From contig JAOWCC010000807.1 in NCBI GenBank assembly GCA_030867875.1, positions 62,001 through 126,000 of the forward strand: 64,000 bases of DNA. Direction: 5' to 3'. Of this stretch, positions 57,101-64,000 are shown piece by piece (within the stretch, counting starts at the first letter, position 1; every line of letters starts with the position of its first letter). Both the position numbers and the translations under genes were made by a program. Source of the stretch: Actinernus sp. WN-2022 (lineage: Eukaryota > Cnidaria > Anthozoa > Actiniaria > Actinernidae). The notes under the pieces were generated by a model. That model was not told the DNA's origin, searched no databases, and worked only from the letters and a program-made list of their open reading frames with translations.

Positions 57101-60100
57101 CTGTTGTTCTCTTCACGTTGTGACGTCATCTGTGCATCTATAAGAGGACAGACTAATGAGAAAATGAAATATATATTTTTAAATATAATAACAGGATAAT
57201 AATTAGTAAACGTTCCCAACAAAATAGCGCATGCGCGTGACCTTATGATGTCATTTGTAGGCCATCGACCAATCACGGCACGCATTTTGCCCTGTTTATT
57301 GTATAAATTGTAATAAAAAAATTCAGACTGCACCCAGATGGGCATTAAGTGACTAAGTTGTAAATATCAGTAATTAGGATACCCCACAGATAGGTCACTG
57401 AGCAGCTGCAGTGTTTTGGATGTGATGTTTTCGCTTCCACCCCAGTACTTCATGTTTGTAATTCTGAAAACACAAGATTGATATGTCGTAAAGGTCATTG
57501 CAGAACCCTAATAAAAGAAAACTACCTGTGTTTACGGGGTGACTACACATAACTGTATTCGAAGCCACTCAGACAAGGAAAACAAATCATAATGCAGAAC
57601 GAAAACAAATTAGGCATTCAAATCCTAACACATTCACGACTTCAAAACTTAGTCCACCAAAATGTGCCTTTTACTGGATCAACTCTCGAGCAAGTTGAAA
57701 TGCTACCGTATTATATTGCACTCAACGCTGATTGGCTCAAATAACCGTAAGTTGGAATGCTTTATTTTCCATCTGCAATGCGGGGTGCCGCAGTGGTTCA
57801 CCACTGGTTCGATTCCCGGACACGGCGCCATATGTGAGTTGAGTTTGTTGGTATCTCGCCCTTGCTCTGAGGGTTTTTCCCCAGGTTCTCCGGTTTTCCT
57901 CCCTCCGCAAAACCCAACACGCTAAATTCCAATTCGATCTGAGGATTAGCCGGGTCCTGACTTTGATCAGCCCCCATGGTTGTTTCAGGTCTCGTTAGAA
58001 ATTCAGAGTTTTCTCGTTGTCCAAGTGGCTCCGGTAACAGTGGTCACACAGTATCAATCAAGCTTTTATTTATACTCATACATTTACAAAGAAGAATACA
58101 GAAACTAACAAAATATAGGAAAAGAAAATAAACTGCTGCTAATGGTACTTAAGACTTAGATGGAGTAAACGCTGCTTAGATTAACCACGAGGGCTATTCG
58201 AGCTAAGCAGCGTTAAAAATTGCTTTGAAGAATTTGGAACAAGATAGGCCAGGGGACAAGAACAACAATGTTTACTGAGCTACAGTACATAAGTATTATA
58301 AAACTACAAAATTAAATGTATAAAGATGGCAATAGGAAGGTAGGAAGCTAATAATATTGATAGTTAATTAAAATAGTAATGGTAATGAAAGGGACATTCA
58401 TCAATAATTCATTATAAAGGAGTCTCTGAGAAGCTTTGCAAAACATTTGACTTTTGGATTTTGGGTTTTCATCAATTGAGTTCCAAACTTTGACACCTGT
58501 GTAGCGCATACTAAATTTGCGATAATTTGTTCTTATTTTTGGGAGCTAAAATGCCTTTTTGCTAGCTAATCTAGTATTGTATTGATGAATGTTATAAACA
58601 AGGCTAAAATAGTAATCGAAGGGCATGTGCAATAAATACCATGCAGTTTGGTTGTTCTGCTCGGGCAGTGGCTCAGAGTGATTCTGGTAAATTCTGAGCC
58701 AGGGTACTGTACGACTGCAAGCACATGACACATATGCCTGGCTCACTGCCTAATAAAGGTGCTACTGCTTACTCAATTTTGTTTTTACTCTGTCGCTAGC
58801 TTTGTGAATCTACTTACATTTTTCCAATGAAGACACTGAGGACCATTGACTCATCGTGAAGTCCTAGTCTTTCTGATAATCTTCTATACACCTGCACACA
58901 ACATAGTACATAATTAGCATGTGTGGCCGAATAACTAAGAGGGAGAGGGGGAGTGGGACTTAGACCAGCCATTCTGAAATTAGAATATTTCAAAATCCTG
59001 CACACGTACACCAGGGCCCACCAGGATTGTTCCAAGCAAGGCTGTTGTTTCATCTTAGTTTTCGCGGGAAACTGGGGGCGGCCGCGCGCCGACAAGAAAT
59101 AGCAAATACGCATGCGCGTAACGTTTTGCCGCGGTGTGGGGCCCACCAGGGTTGTTCCAAGCAAGGCCTAGGGTAACTTTATCCCTAGGATAGCGCTAAA
59201 TCTGTAATTGTAATCTGTACAGTTTACCCTCGGGTTAGCGATTTAACCCTTCTAACAACCGGGCCCACGGATGTAAGTAACAGCCAGAAAACGGGCCATT
59301 GCGGCTGAATTACATTTGTACCCTGTTTTCAATATAATGGCCCAGCTTTGAAGCAGAAAATAATTACGGTTGGACTTGTTATCCCTAACATCTCTAATAA
59401 TGTTTTGTAATTATCAGCCAATTACGTTCTAAACTAAAACCAAACATTGTTTTGGTACATCACGCAATTAATTTTCGTTTTAGCGAGAGTAACCCATGTT
59501 TGTGTTTACTTTTCATTGTGGTTGGTTCAAGTAAATTCATTCACCAATTGAAAGGCTGTGTGCAAAATGGGCCTGTTAGGATTTGAAAAACTCAAAAATT
59601 AACTTTGCCTTAAGAATAGGAAAACCCGAATTTTCTCTTCTCGCTAGTTAAGAGAGCCTTTCAGATGGAAAAGCATTTATGACAGCTCAAAACAAGCAAG
59701 TAATCAAGCCGTTTCAATAAGCAAAAATATTTGTTGTTGTTTGTTATTTCGAGGGGGGTGGGGTGGGTAAGAAGGCGATTCGAAGAGCGTGCGCGGTTAC
59801 GTTTTTAGTTTCGGCGGGAAAATGTTTACCGTAGATAAAATAAGGCTGGAAGAAGGTTTATATCTCTTTCAACTCGGAAATCATGCAGGAGAGACGACAT
59901 TGAATCGTTGAAGAGCTGAGATTCTTGTCGAAATAACGACGCAGGCGAACCAAACGGGTAATTTTGACGAGCTGAGAAGTTGATTTCGATAACTTTCAAA
60001 GTCGGAGATTTCCAGATGGTGGTGTCGGGTTGGTTTTGTGGTTCGCTTTTAGACTTTAAAAATATATTGAGGCAACTCTATGGATTCTCGCTGTCGAAAA

Positions 60101-61468
60101 GTTTCTTCTGTACCCATAATTTTTTTCGGGCCCTTTTGAGTATCTGTATTAGCTTCGGGTAGAGCCCGACACATTCGAGGACTTCAGAAAGATAGCGAGC
60201 GACTGAAATTCGGTCTCCGTGTAATAATTTGGAGAAAATATGGCAACGAAAGAGTTCAGCAGGAAGGAGCATATCACGAACGGACCTCAATGGAAGGCTT
60301 GTAAACCGGCCCAAAAGTACGAAATAACCACGGACATCGTTAACTCATGTTTGACTCGGCTCTTCGGTAAACAAGTTCGTAGTTCTAAAACAGAGGGGGA
60401 GGGGGGAGAAAAGATGATTTCCCCCCCACAAATCTGGGTGTTTTTTTTTATTATCAGTATTAGTTACGATCTACGTAAAATTTAACTTTATATTAAAATG
60501 AAAACTGAACGTAAATAAGAGCAAAGAGTGTCACTCAGTCAAATTGTCACTCACGTCCATTTTGCACACAGCCCTTCCATTACTTCAGTTCATTATTGGC
60601 TCATTTTCTTTTTACTTGCTCCCGTGATTGCCTCTGTAAGTACTCTGTAGAATAATACTCGGCACAGATTATAATACCAGTTCTAGTCAAGTGTTACCAA
60701 TTCTAGGCTGGGATAAACTCGATGAGCGAAGCGCAAAAAGGAAAGCGATAATTATGCATAAAATAATAAATAATCTAGCACCTGTTACCCTTTCTGAGCT
60801 GTATACAACGGTTGGAAGTTCAACGAGTTATAGTCTAAGAGGCGCCGATACCAAACTTCGTCTCCCACAGCCACAAACCGAATATTAAAGAAAAGCATTT
60901 CATATGACGAATTACCACCACAGCTTCGCGAAATGAAGTCTCTTGTTTCATTTAAGAAACAAATTGCACAAACCACCATGCTTGGTGACCGCTGAATTAA
61001 TGATAATCAAAATATTTTAATTGGATTTTATTTTAAATTTTAGCATTTAGTATCACACAATTGTATTTATATTTAGATTAACATTAGATTAGATTAGCAT
61101 ATTTTTATTAGGCACGGCTCTTATTGAAATCAGTTTTATTAATGTTAATGTTACTGTTAAGATTCCGTGGATAAATAATAAAGATTGATTGATTGATTGT
61201 ACTTGAATGTTTTTGTTTTATCGACACTCAATCAAAAGCCGCTCTACGACAAACCAAAGCAAACTACATGTATATTTAAACGAACCTCAATCCTCAGGTT
61301 CTAACTTGTTCTAACAGGTTTTAAGTTCCTACCTTGGATGTTTTCTGAGCTTGGTCGCCAACATAAATTTTCCTAAATTGTTCAAAGAAGCTCAAGATTG
61401 ATAGTTCTAATTTTTCGCTTCCTCTTTGTGATAACTGGGAATCTGTCAGGTTCATCAGTTGGAGAACC
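33777..61468 (-). CDS. XPO7: Exportin-7, C-terminal half (17 coding exons)
   Basis: Exportin-7 is a RanGTP-binding importin-beta family receptor moving cargo between nucleus and cytoplasm. Exons in transcript order: 61333-61468, 58818-58891, 57383-57463, 56227-56290, 55460-55613, 53004-53074, 52039-52127, 47964-48154, 47248-47302, 45431-45590, 41256-41345, 40646-40694, 38890-39047, 36256-36306, 36050-36097, 33902-34032, 33777-33843 (stop TAG). They total 1669 nt and every phase joins. Conserved family blocks are seen: [119 protein letters not shown] and [16 protein letters not shown]. The extreme C-terminus ([10 protein letters not shown]) is diverged. The N-terminal half lies right of the window. 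One intron is AT-AC; the other fifteen are GT-AG. Introns are filled with MITEs and minisatellites. No disrupting lesion was found, so the gene looks functional. Confidence 0.93.
34435..34505 (+). mobile_element. tRNA-like SINE head
   Basis: GGTTAGCTCAGTGGTTGAGC (A box and D arm) is followed by a GCCGG/CCGG anticodon-stem-like pair and GCGGGTCCAAACCCTG (diverged B box). No acceptor stem closes it, so a functional tRNA is unlikely. Confidence 0.5.
34629..34805. mobile_element. 177-bp near-perfect hairpin MITE
   Basis: Arms of about 85 bp run from AATAGCCCACTTCCGCGATA to the complement ending GGGCTATT. They pair almost fully around a short loop near 34714. It lies in the XPO7 intron between exons 36050-36097 and 33902-34032. 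Confidence 0.85.
35065..35175 (-). repeat. Dispersed repeat, family D, inverted copy
   Basis: The reverse complement contains GACGTGGGACCTACGATTTA, CGTCCTAACCATTTGCAGTT and AAAGGCAGCACCTT, as at 55790-55930. Confidence 0.5.
35465..35590. mobile_element. Palindromic MITE
   Basis: GATTTTTCAGGTAATACGGGC and GCCCGTATTACCTGAAAAATC are inverted ends about 115 bp apart; a looser repeat of GGGTAATACG continues to 35710. Confidence 0.7.
36528..37243. repeat. 0.7-kb (GAN)n trinucleotide tract
   Basis: On the minus strand almost every triplet is GAG, GAC or GAT, a purine-rich block of about 715 bp inside an XPO7 intron (between exons 38890-39047 and 36256-36306). Because of the triplet structure several frames stay open: a 247-codon minus frame is almost pure Asp/Glu, others read Arg/Thr, Ser or Val/Leu. 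There is no signal peptide or splice evidence, so I treat it as a non-coding repeat. It could form triplex DNA. Confidence 0.9.
37244..38601. other. XPO7 intron sequence, nothing recognised
   Basis: AT-rich intron. The frames over 37628-37954 and 38148-38342 (minus) and 38344-38550 (plus) have no splice-consistent match to XPO7 or another family. Confidence 0.45.
38602..38745. mobile_element. MITE, family G, copy 1
   Basis: Ends GGGCCCGGT and ACAACCGGGCCC are inverted. The inner text ATAGCGCTAAATCTGTAATT and GTAATCTGTACAGTTTA is shared with 59139-59272. A partial end also occurs at 39218. Confidence 0.75.
39086..39192. mobile_element. 107-bp hairpin MITE
   Basis: GGAGATATGGAATTTATCTT and its complement flank GTGTTCAACTCGATATC and GATATCGAGTTGAACAC. 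It is a near-perfect hairpin just upstream (in transcript sense) of the XPO7 exon at 38890-39047. Confidence 0.8.
39440..39842. mobile_element. Two adjacent CGTATAAATGG palindromic MITEs
   Basis: The second unit (about 39639-39842) has ends TTAGGCCCATTTATACGA and TCGTATAAATGGCCCTAA. A related, more decayed unit precedes it (about 39440-39620). Shared inner words are GAAGTTCGCGAATAACT and CGGCTTAACTAAG. Confidence 0.75.
40262..40445. mobile_element. Palindromic MITE, family H, copy 1
   Basis: CTCGAAAAACCGAT.TCGCCCTCGTC and GCGATATCGGTTTTCTCGTG are inverted around a short loop, with outer TAATTCCACGGAG and TCCGTAGAATTGCCGAGTCA. The copy at 61534-61700 has the same plan. Confidence 0.75.
40795..40959. 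mobile_element. 165-bp MITE with 5-bp ATCTA duplication
   Basis: The ends CAGGGGTGGATCCAGGGT and CCCTGGATCCACCCCTG are inverted repeats, flanked by ATCTA at 40790-40794 and 40960-40964. CAGGG ends suggest a hAT-like element, but a 5-bp duplication is shorter than the usual eight. Confidence 0.85.
41391..41643. mobile_element. MITE flanked by 20-bp direct repeats
   Basis: The ends AGAGCAGTTTTCGGTTAAGTGT-type and ACACTCAATTGAAAGCCGCTCT-type are inverted. AATGCATACGTTACAGTTTA occurs exactly at 41371-41390 and again at 41644-41663. Related ends occur at 54985-55045, 55405-55437 and 61222-61247. Confidence 0.8.
41882..42272. mobile_element. 391-bp MITE, TAGCCTG family, 9-bp duplication
   Basis: The ends CAGCCTGCTATGCAGA (one base changed from TAGCC) and TCTGCATAGCAGGCTA head arms of about 100 bp including GCTTACCCGAGCGCTTAATT. 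Flanks CCGTCGTTG (41873-41881) and CCGTCGTGG (42273-42281) match at 8 of 9. Confidence 0.85.
42409..42834. mobile_element. 426-bp MITE, TAGCCTG family, perfect 9-bp duplication
   Basis: Ends TAGCCTGAGAAAACAGCCGACT-type and complement, with arms over 120 bp containing TCGTTGCCCAGAC and GAAGCCGAAGAGGCGAAC. GTGGCAACC is duplicated exactly at 42400-42408 and 42835-42843. A 9-bp duplication and long arms fit Mutator-like elements best; class is inference. Confidence 0.9.
43469..43832. mobile_element. 364-bp MITE with about 125-bp arms
   Basis: TATACATGCATCAGGAGTTCC and its complement begin arms that include GAGCCCACCTACCCAGAATG and CAAATCCAATATGGCCG. It lies in an XPO7 intron; the 100- and 71-codon frames crossing it are artefacts. 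Confidence 0.85.
45780..46145. repeat. 80-86-bp tandem repeat, four copies
   Basis: CTGATTGGTCGATAGCCATG recurs at about 45841, 45921, 46005 and 46091, each followed by TTATTAGAGTA, ACGTCACG and TACAATAAA words. An inverted copy lies at 46435-46460. The unit contains an inverted CCAAT and a CRE-like TGACGTCA core, which may be chance. Confidence 0.75.
46215..46345. mobile_element. Palindromic MITE, family I, copy 1
   Basis: GATGCAGATGACGCCGTCAC, CAACAGTGACGTCACTCGAC and CACGTTGTGACGTCATCAGT match the better palindrome at 57028-57155. Confidence 0.55.
46509..46809. mobile_element. 301-bp MITE, TAGCCTG family
   Basis: Ends TAGCCTGCAAATACA and TGTATTCACAGGCTA, arms with GAGACGTCT and AGCCAATCAAATGACGCGAC pairs. 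GTTTTCC occurs directly on both sides (46502-46508, 46810-46816), a 7-bp direct repeat. Confidence 0.85.
46953..47163. mobile_element. 211-bp MITE
   Basis: ACAGTGGCGTTTACGAATAG and CTATTTGTAGACGCCACTGT head inverted arms of about 45 bp that include CAGCGGTATTGACCC. It sits about 85 bp downstream of the 55-nt XPO7 exon, inside the U12 intron. Confidence 0.8.
48240..48532. mobile_element. 293-bp MITE with TCTAG direct repeats
   Basis: TCATAGTTAATAGAGGGAAA and its complement are the ends, with TCTAG on both outer sides. Inner words TGTGCACGGTCAT occur twice. It is 86 bp from the XPO7 exon 47964-48154. Confidence 0.8.
48625..50940. mobile_element. 2.3-kb TAGCCTG-family element carrying a nested element
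   Basis: TAGCCTGAATTTCAGCCGCC and its complement begin arms of about 95 bp (48625-48720, 50850-50940) including CTCGCCGAGAGAAA. Flanks GTTGTTACC (48616-48624) and GGTGTTACC (50941-50949) agree at 8 of 9. Without the nested insert it would be about 0.85 kb. No transposase was recognised. Confidence 0.85.
48842..50308. mobile_element. 1.47-kb element with TTAA duplication, nested
   Basis: GGTTACCGGATACCTTC and GAAGGTATCCGGTAACC are perfect terminal inverted repeats, flanked by TTAA at 48838-48841 and 50309-50312. A second internal pair GGGTGTCGGGGAATT and AATTCCCCGACACCC lies at about 49118-49254. The interior has short frames only ([13 protein letters not shown] near 49557), none matching a transposase I know. 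TTAA fits piggyBac or Kolobok. Confidence 0.85.
51366..51523. mobile_element. Palindromic MITE interrupted by poly-C
   Basis: TTGTTTTCAGATTGGGCTAC and GTAACCCAATCTGAAAACAA are inverted arms with weaker outer pairing. The loop contains about 27 C residues (51424-51450). Confidence 0.75.
51650..52025. repeat. 25-bp minisatellite at an XPO7 splice donor
   Basis: About 15 units of TGCCCAATGGGTCAGTTACT plus AGATG, becoming diverged toward the right. The array ends roughly a dozen bases inside the intron after the exon 52039-52127, whose donor is GGAT/GTATCC. On the transcript strand units contain CTAGTAACTGACC, each with a GT that could act as a decoy donor. Confidence 0.9.
53759..54473. mobile_element. 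715-bp element with about 165-bp terminal inverted repeats
   Basis: ACCTCGAAGTTTTCGACGCC and its complement start arms holding GGTATGCAAGAATTCCTGGC and GCCGTAATTACAATTTTCTT pairs. The interior has no open frame of note. No target duplication could be fixed. Confidence 0.85.
54960..55060. mobile_element. Paired ends of the AGAGCGGTTTTC family
   Basis: TTTTACGACACTCAGTCGAAAACCGCTCT-type and AGAGCGGTTTTCAGTTGAGTGTAGTAAAACC-type sequences face each other 17 bases apart, as expected if two copies abut or one is inverted. The same end occurs at 41391, 55405 and 61222. Confidence 0.6.
55262..55380 (+). mobile_element. SINE family C, 3' fragment
   Basis: CATGCTAAATTCCAATTCGA, GCCGGGTCCTGACTTTGATC and CCATGGTTGTTTCA match the 3' part of the element at 57780-58010. 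The first 40 bases (CTAAATTCCAACACGATAAA) are a partial tandem duplication of the same words. Confidence 0.7.
55790..55930 (+). repeat. Dispersed repeat, family D, copy 3
   Basis: CGACGTGGGACCTACGATTT, GAACCATTTGCAGTTCGAGA and CAAAGGCAGCACCTTCTACT match 11500-11680 and the inverted copy at 35065-35175. Nearby, 55700-55740 is a small hairpin (GGGGAG...TTTTTATTAAAAA...CTCCCC). Confidence 0.55.
56348..56743. mobile_element. MITE-like unit made of an 11-bp minisatellite
   Basis: AGTGAACAATCACGTACCAAA at the left and TTTGGTACGTGATTGTTCACT at the right are inverted ends. Most of the interior is a diverged CTACCGACAAC repeat of 11 bp, with CTGCCAACAAC variants and a short unique gap at 56487-56545. 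The frames across it (Leu-Pro-Thr-Thr repeats) are artefacts. Confidence 0.8.
57028..57155. mobile_element. Palindromic MITE, family I, copy 2
   Basis: CTGTCCTCTTATACGTGCAC, AGATGACGCGACG and the facing GTCATCTGTGCATCTATAAG pair over most of the length. Related to 46215-46345. Confidence 0.7.
57780..58010 (+). mobile_element. tRNA-like SINE, family C, inserted into a MITE
   Basis: The head has GTGCCGCAGTGGTTC (A-box-like) and CTGGTTCGATTCCCGGACAC (B box). The body has GAGGGTTTTTCCCCAGGTTC and ends GTTTCAGGTCTCGTTAGAAA. It separates GCTGATTGGCTCAAATAACC...TCTGCAATG on the left from CTCGTTGTCCAAGTGGCTCC on the right, two halves of MITE family F (30585-30795). Confidence 0.75.
58076..58745 (-). 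pseudogene. LINE ORF2 C-terminus with an in-frame stop
   Basis: On the minus strand 58745 to about 58380 reads as a reverse-transcriptase C-terminus: [15 protein letters not shown], a TAG stop, then [20 protein letters not shown] and [13 protein letters not shown], ending at a stop after INYQYY. A 3' UTR follows, ending near a GATTGATAC tail at 58076. It is a 5'-truncated copy in an XPO7 intron, in the gene's orientation. Confidence 0.8.
59139..59272. mobile_element. MITE, family G, copy 2
   Basis: GGGCCCACCAGGGTTGTTCC, ATAGCGCTAAATCTGTAATT and ACAACCGGGCCC match 38602-38745. A partial end with the same GTTGTTCCAAGCAAGGC words lies just left at about 59015. Confidence 0.7.
59580..60560. other. 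XPO7 intron with an unexplained low-confidence frame
   Basis: A plus-strand ATG at 60240 in a good context (AAAATATGG) opens an 81-codon frame beginning [20 protein letters not shown]. It is preceded by about 400 bases that look like a 5' UTR and may be a retrocopy or nested gene. I do not recognise it. The 78-codon minus frame opposite is probably its shadow. Confidence 0.25.
60640..61195 (+). pseudogene. LINE ORF2 C-terminus, frameshifted, with 3' tail
   Basis: The plus strand reads [51 protein letters not shown] and [11 protein letters not shown]. After a frameshift near 60888 it continues [35 protein letters not shown] and stop. This is the standard C-terminus of an invertebrate LINE reverse transcriptase. 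A 200-bp 3' UTR ends in AATAAAGATTGATTGATTGA. It is 5'-truncated and antisense to XPO7. Confidence 0.85.
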
Positions 61469-61533
61469 CTGGAAAACAACAGGTATTAAGTTACAGAATA
61501 ATATATGTTCCTCCCTTCTTGCTCCCTCCTAGT

Positions 61534-61700
61534 AATTCATCAGACTATGCGATTCAAGGAACCTCACATGCCTGACTCCGTAATTCCACGTTAAATTGCA
61601 CTCGAAAAACCGATATCGCCCTCGTCTCTTCACGTCCCGGGCAATATCGGTTTTCTCGTGCAATTTAACTTGGAATTACCTCGTCAGGCATGTGATTCCT
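61534..61700. mobile_element. Palindromic MITE, family H, copy 2
   Basis: CATGCCTGACTCCGTAATTC and GGAATTACCTCGTCAGGCAT are ends; the centre has CTCGAAAAACCGATATCGCC and its complement. Same plan as 40262-40445. It is about 65 bp upstream of the first XPO7 exon in the window. Confidence 0.8.
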
Positions 61701-61799
61701 AAAAACACCGTAGAAATTACAGAGTTCATTAAATTCTACTTGAAATTGGGCTCAAATTTTCATACAACTATTTTGTACATAAGGCTGTTTTCCATATCG

Positions 61800-62388
61800 A
61801 CATAAAGCCATCGCAAACAGTCGCACACAGTTTGCGACGGCCTGATCGCCAAGCTACCGCAAACTGTTTGCGATGTGATGGAGTTAATGGAAATACAGTT
61901 TACGTTGCGTTGCGATGGTCGCAGACGGATTGCAAACAATACGTAAAGATAGAACCGTCACAATCCCCAAATACAAGAGTGCACTGCACTATTTTCTCGA
62001 TGTTATATACCCGAATTTCTAGGATACAAATTAAAGCGGCGCTTAAATATGGCGTACCATCCCCGCCAAAATTCATGGTTTGAATTCGAAGTTCTTCACA
62101 TGAATTTTACACTCAAGTAGAATATTTCATATTGTTATTTTGTATTTTATAAGCTTTATCAAGGTTTCAACATACGTGTTTTATATTTGTCGTTCAAGTT
62201 TTACATTCGAGATTGTCACTGTTCATTCTAAACTCCACGTCATGCATTCGTCGTTCGAGTTTCACATTACAAAGTCGACGACTCTTATTTTCAACTCGAC
62301 GTTTTGAATTGAACTTAACGCTTCAGTAACTTCCCGGTTGACCTTGGGAACCTCGTACCCAGAACTCCTCGGTAGTCATCCTTGGAGT
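61800..62388. other. XPO7 intron; short repeat block
   Basis: GCAAACTGTTTGCGATG and TTGCGATGGTCGCAGAC words recur at 61805-61945, partly inverted. From 62090 to 62300 loose repeats of TTCGAGTTTTACATT occur. No exon of XPO7 was found here. Confidence 0.4.
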
Positions 62389-64000
62389 AATAATAATAAT
62401 CTTTATTCCTTTAACACCAATAAATGGTACCTTAGAAATACAAACATAAAATACAATACTAATGCAGATAACACAAAATGTCAAATCACAAACTAGAAAT
62501 ACACATATTTCTCTTACAATAAAATAGACTTATGCCTCAAGAATTTCTAAAACTAAACATTTCTAGGACACTATAACAATATTCTGCGACTAGACGTAGA
62601 ATAGAAACATCACCCATATTCATAATATATATATAAATATTATTTGAATTAAATAAACGGAAAGATTCGTTATAATCAAATAAACTTCTTAAAAATATGA
62701 CCCTCCGTTCTTCAAATTCCTTACTAGAGCATTTCATCAAATAATGGTACTCATCGCCAATTACATTCAAATTGCAAAAAATACACTTCCTTTCCTCGTA
62801 TGGAGTATGACTGTATCGACCAGATTCAACAGGTAACTTGTGAGCTGACATACGCAGCCTTGAAACAGCCTGTCTATGCTTCACATTCTGAATTTCTGAC
62901 AGATATCGTTCAATCCTAAAATTTGTCTTTATTTGACTAAACGTTCGAAGTTTGCCACAATTACGACCCTGTTGAACCTGGTCTTTCCAGAAGGAAGAGA
63001 ACAATTCATATAATTTTGTTTTTACGAAGCTACCTAAACTTTTCAACTGTTTAAGCGGTATGTGAATATCAGCTAGTGGTTTCAACTCACACCATTCTAA
63101 CACATAATTCGTAAACGATACCGCCTGGTACTTATTTTGGATGCACGCTCTTGCAGCTTTGCCCACAAGAGTATCGTCATAAGAACTATCAGTTATTCGA
63201 ACCCAATATTTTGCTACCAGGGAAGAAATTTGCACGATTAAAGGACTTCTACCCAGCTCACCATAAACTGCCAAATTTGTAGTTTTATTATGAACCCCCA
63301 AAATACGTTTGTAAAATTTAAGCTGTAACCTTTCTAAATCGCTGACTACTTTGAAGAATTTTTGTTTAAACATTTCAAACGAGGAAGTTTTACCCAACAA
63401 AAACACTCCCCAAACCTCACACCCGTATAACAGAACCGGGACTACTAACGAAGAAAATAGTTTTAGCAATACCTTAACAGGCACATTCTCCACATTAGGC
63501 ATTTTTTTCAATAAACCATGATATGCTCGTAACGCCTTATTATATAATACTTTCAAAGCAATTTTAAAATTCCAACCGAAATGTAAAGTTATCCCAAGAT
63601 ATGTGTATTCATCAACACAACCCAAATTATCGTCACCGAAAAACCACCTAGTCGACAGATATACTCGCCTTTGTGTCTGTGTTCCAAAAATCAAAATTTT
63701 GGATTTTTTCAGATTAACCCTTAATTTCCATTTCCGAGTGTACAAACTCAAGTTTCTTGAGACCACATTGCAATCCTACTTGTGACTCAGACAAAAGCAC
63801 TAAATCGTCCGCACAAAAGGCAACTTAACTTAGTATCTCCAAGTTTCACTGGGTCACAATCGGAAGGGAACAACTTGGGAATATCATTGATGAAAATATT
63901 GTTAGTTGTTAGGTCTGGTAATAAGCGCAGGCGCAGATGTGACAGGAACAACACACGTGCTTGATCTCTGTATTCTACTGACTATGGAACCCGTTAAGAA
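62389..64000 (-). pseudogene. LINE reverse transcriptase, C-terminal region, frameshifted
   Basis: The largest open frame (62537-63766 minus, 409 residues) is the end of a non-LTR ORF2 protein. It has WKLRVNLKKSKILIFG, YTYLGITL, RILGVHNKTTNLAVYGELGR and a terminal CIFC...DEYHYLMKC zinc-knuckle-like motif. Upstream the reading continues after frameshifts: CADDLVLLSES (the catalytic ADD, codons at 63804-63812) and, in another frame, NNIFINDIPKLF and DPVKLGDTKL near 63820-63910. At least two frameshifts make it inactive. The 3' end is a TTATTATTATTA tail at about 62389 next to AATAAAG. It is cut by the right edge of the window. Confidence 0.88.

Noticed and set aside
1..64000. CRISPR array, operon or prokaryotic signals
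   Set aside because: The window is eukaryotic with spliced genes. The 34-bp array has no unique spacers between repeats.

Overview
This is eukaryotic DNA: AT-rich, intron-rich and packed with short palindromic transposons, SINEs, LINE fragments and minisatellites. Gene families, intron style and repeat types suggest a cnidarian, most likely an anthozoan such as a stony coral. That assignment is inference; the window holds no taxonomic marker. Most open reading frames are chance frames in repeats, and the real coding sequence sits in short spliced exons.

Three host genes can be read. (1) RRP12, a ribosome-biogenesis HEAT-repeat protein, lies on the minus strand. Its first coding exon is at 5753-6079 and a 30-nt second exon at 3416-3445; the rest lies off the left edge. 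(2) A complete five-coding-exon gene on the plus strand (11329-15662) encodes a 288-residue secreted protein. It has a signal peptide, four CC-x(5-7)-CANPC modules in proline/methionine-rich linkers, and a C-terminal SEA-like domain. (3) Exportin-7 (XPO7), a nuclear transport receptor, has 17 coding exons on the minus strand from 61468 down to its stop codon at 33777. They encode the C-terminal half, about 555 residues, and all splice phases are consistent. One of its introns (45591-47247) is a U12-type AT-AC intron. Two weaker exon candidates are listed (1492-1936 plus, 20229-20360 minus).

The rest is repeat landscape. Left part (1-33 kb): a 1.3-kb foldback in RRP12 intron 1, tRNA-derived SINEs, TTAA-flanked MITEs inside the SEA-protein gene, a near-perfect 1.39-kb palindrome (25.9-27.3 kb), a 21-copy 34-bp satellite (27.8-28.55 kb) and several minisatellites. 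Right part (33.8-61.5 kb): the XPO7 introns carry more than fifteen MITEs. These include nested insertions with clear target-site duplications at 41.7-42.85 kb and 48.6-50.9 kb, a 0.7-kb (GAN)n tract, and a 25-bp minisatellite abutting a splice donor. LINE reverse-transcriptase remnants lie at 25.2, 58.1-58.7, 60.6-61.2 and 62.4-64.0 kb.

The three genes show no sign of acting together: ribosome assembly, nuclear export and a secreted cysteine-rich protein. Their proximity looks incidental.
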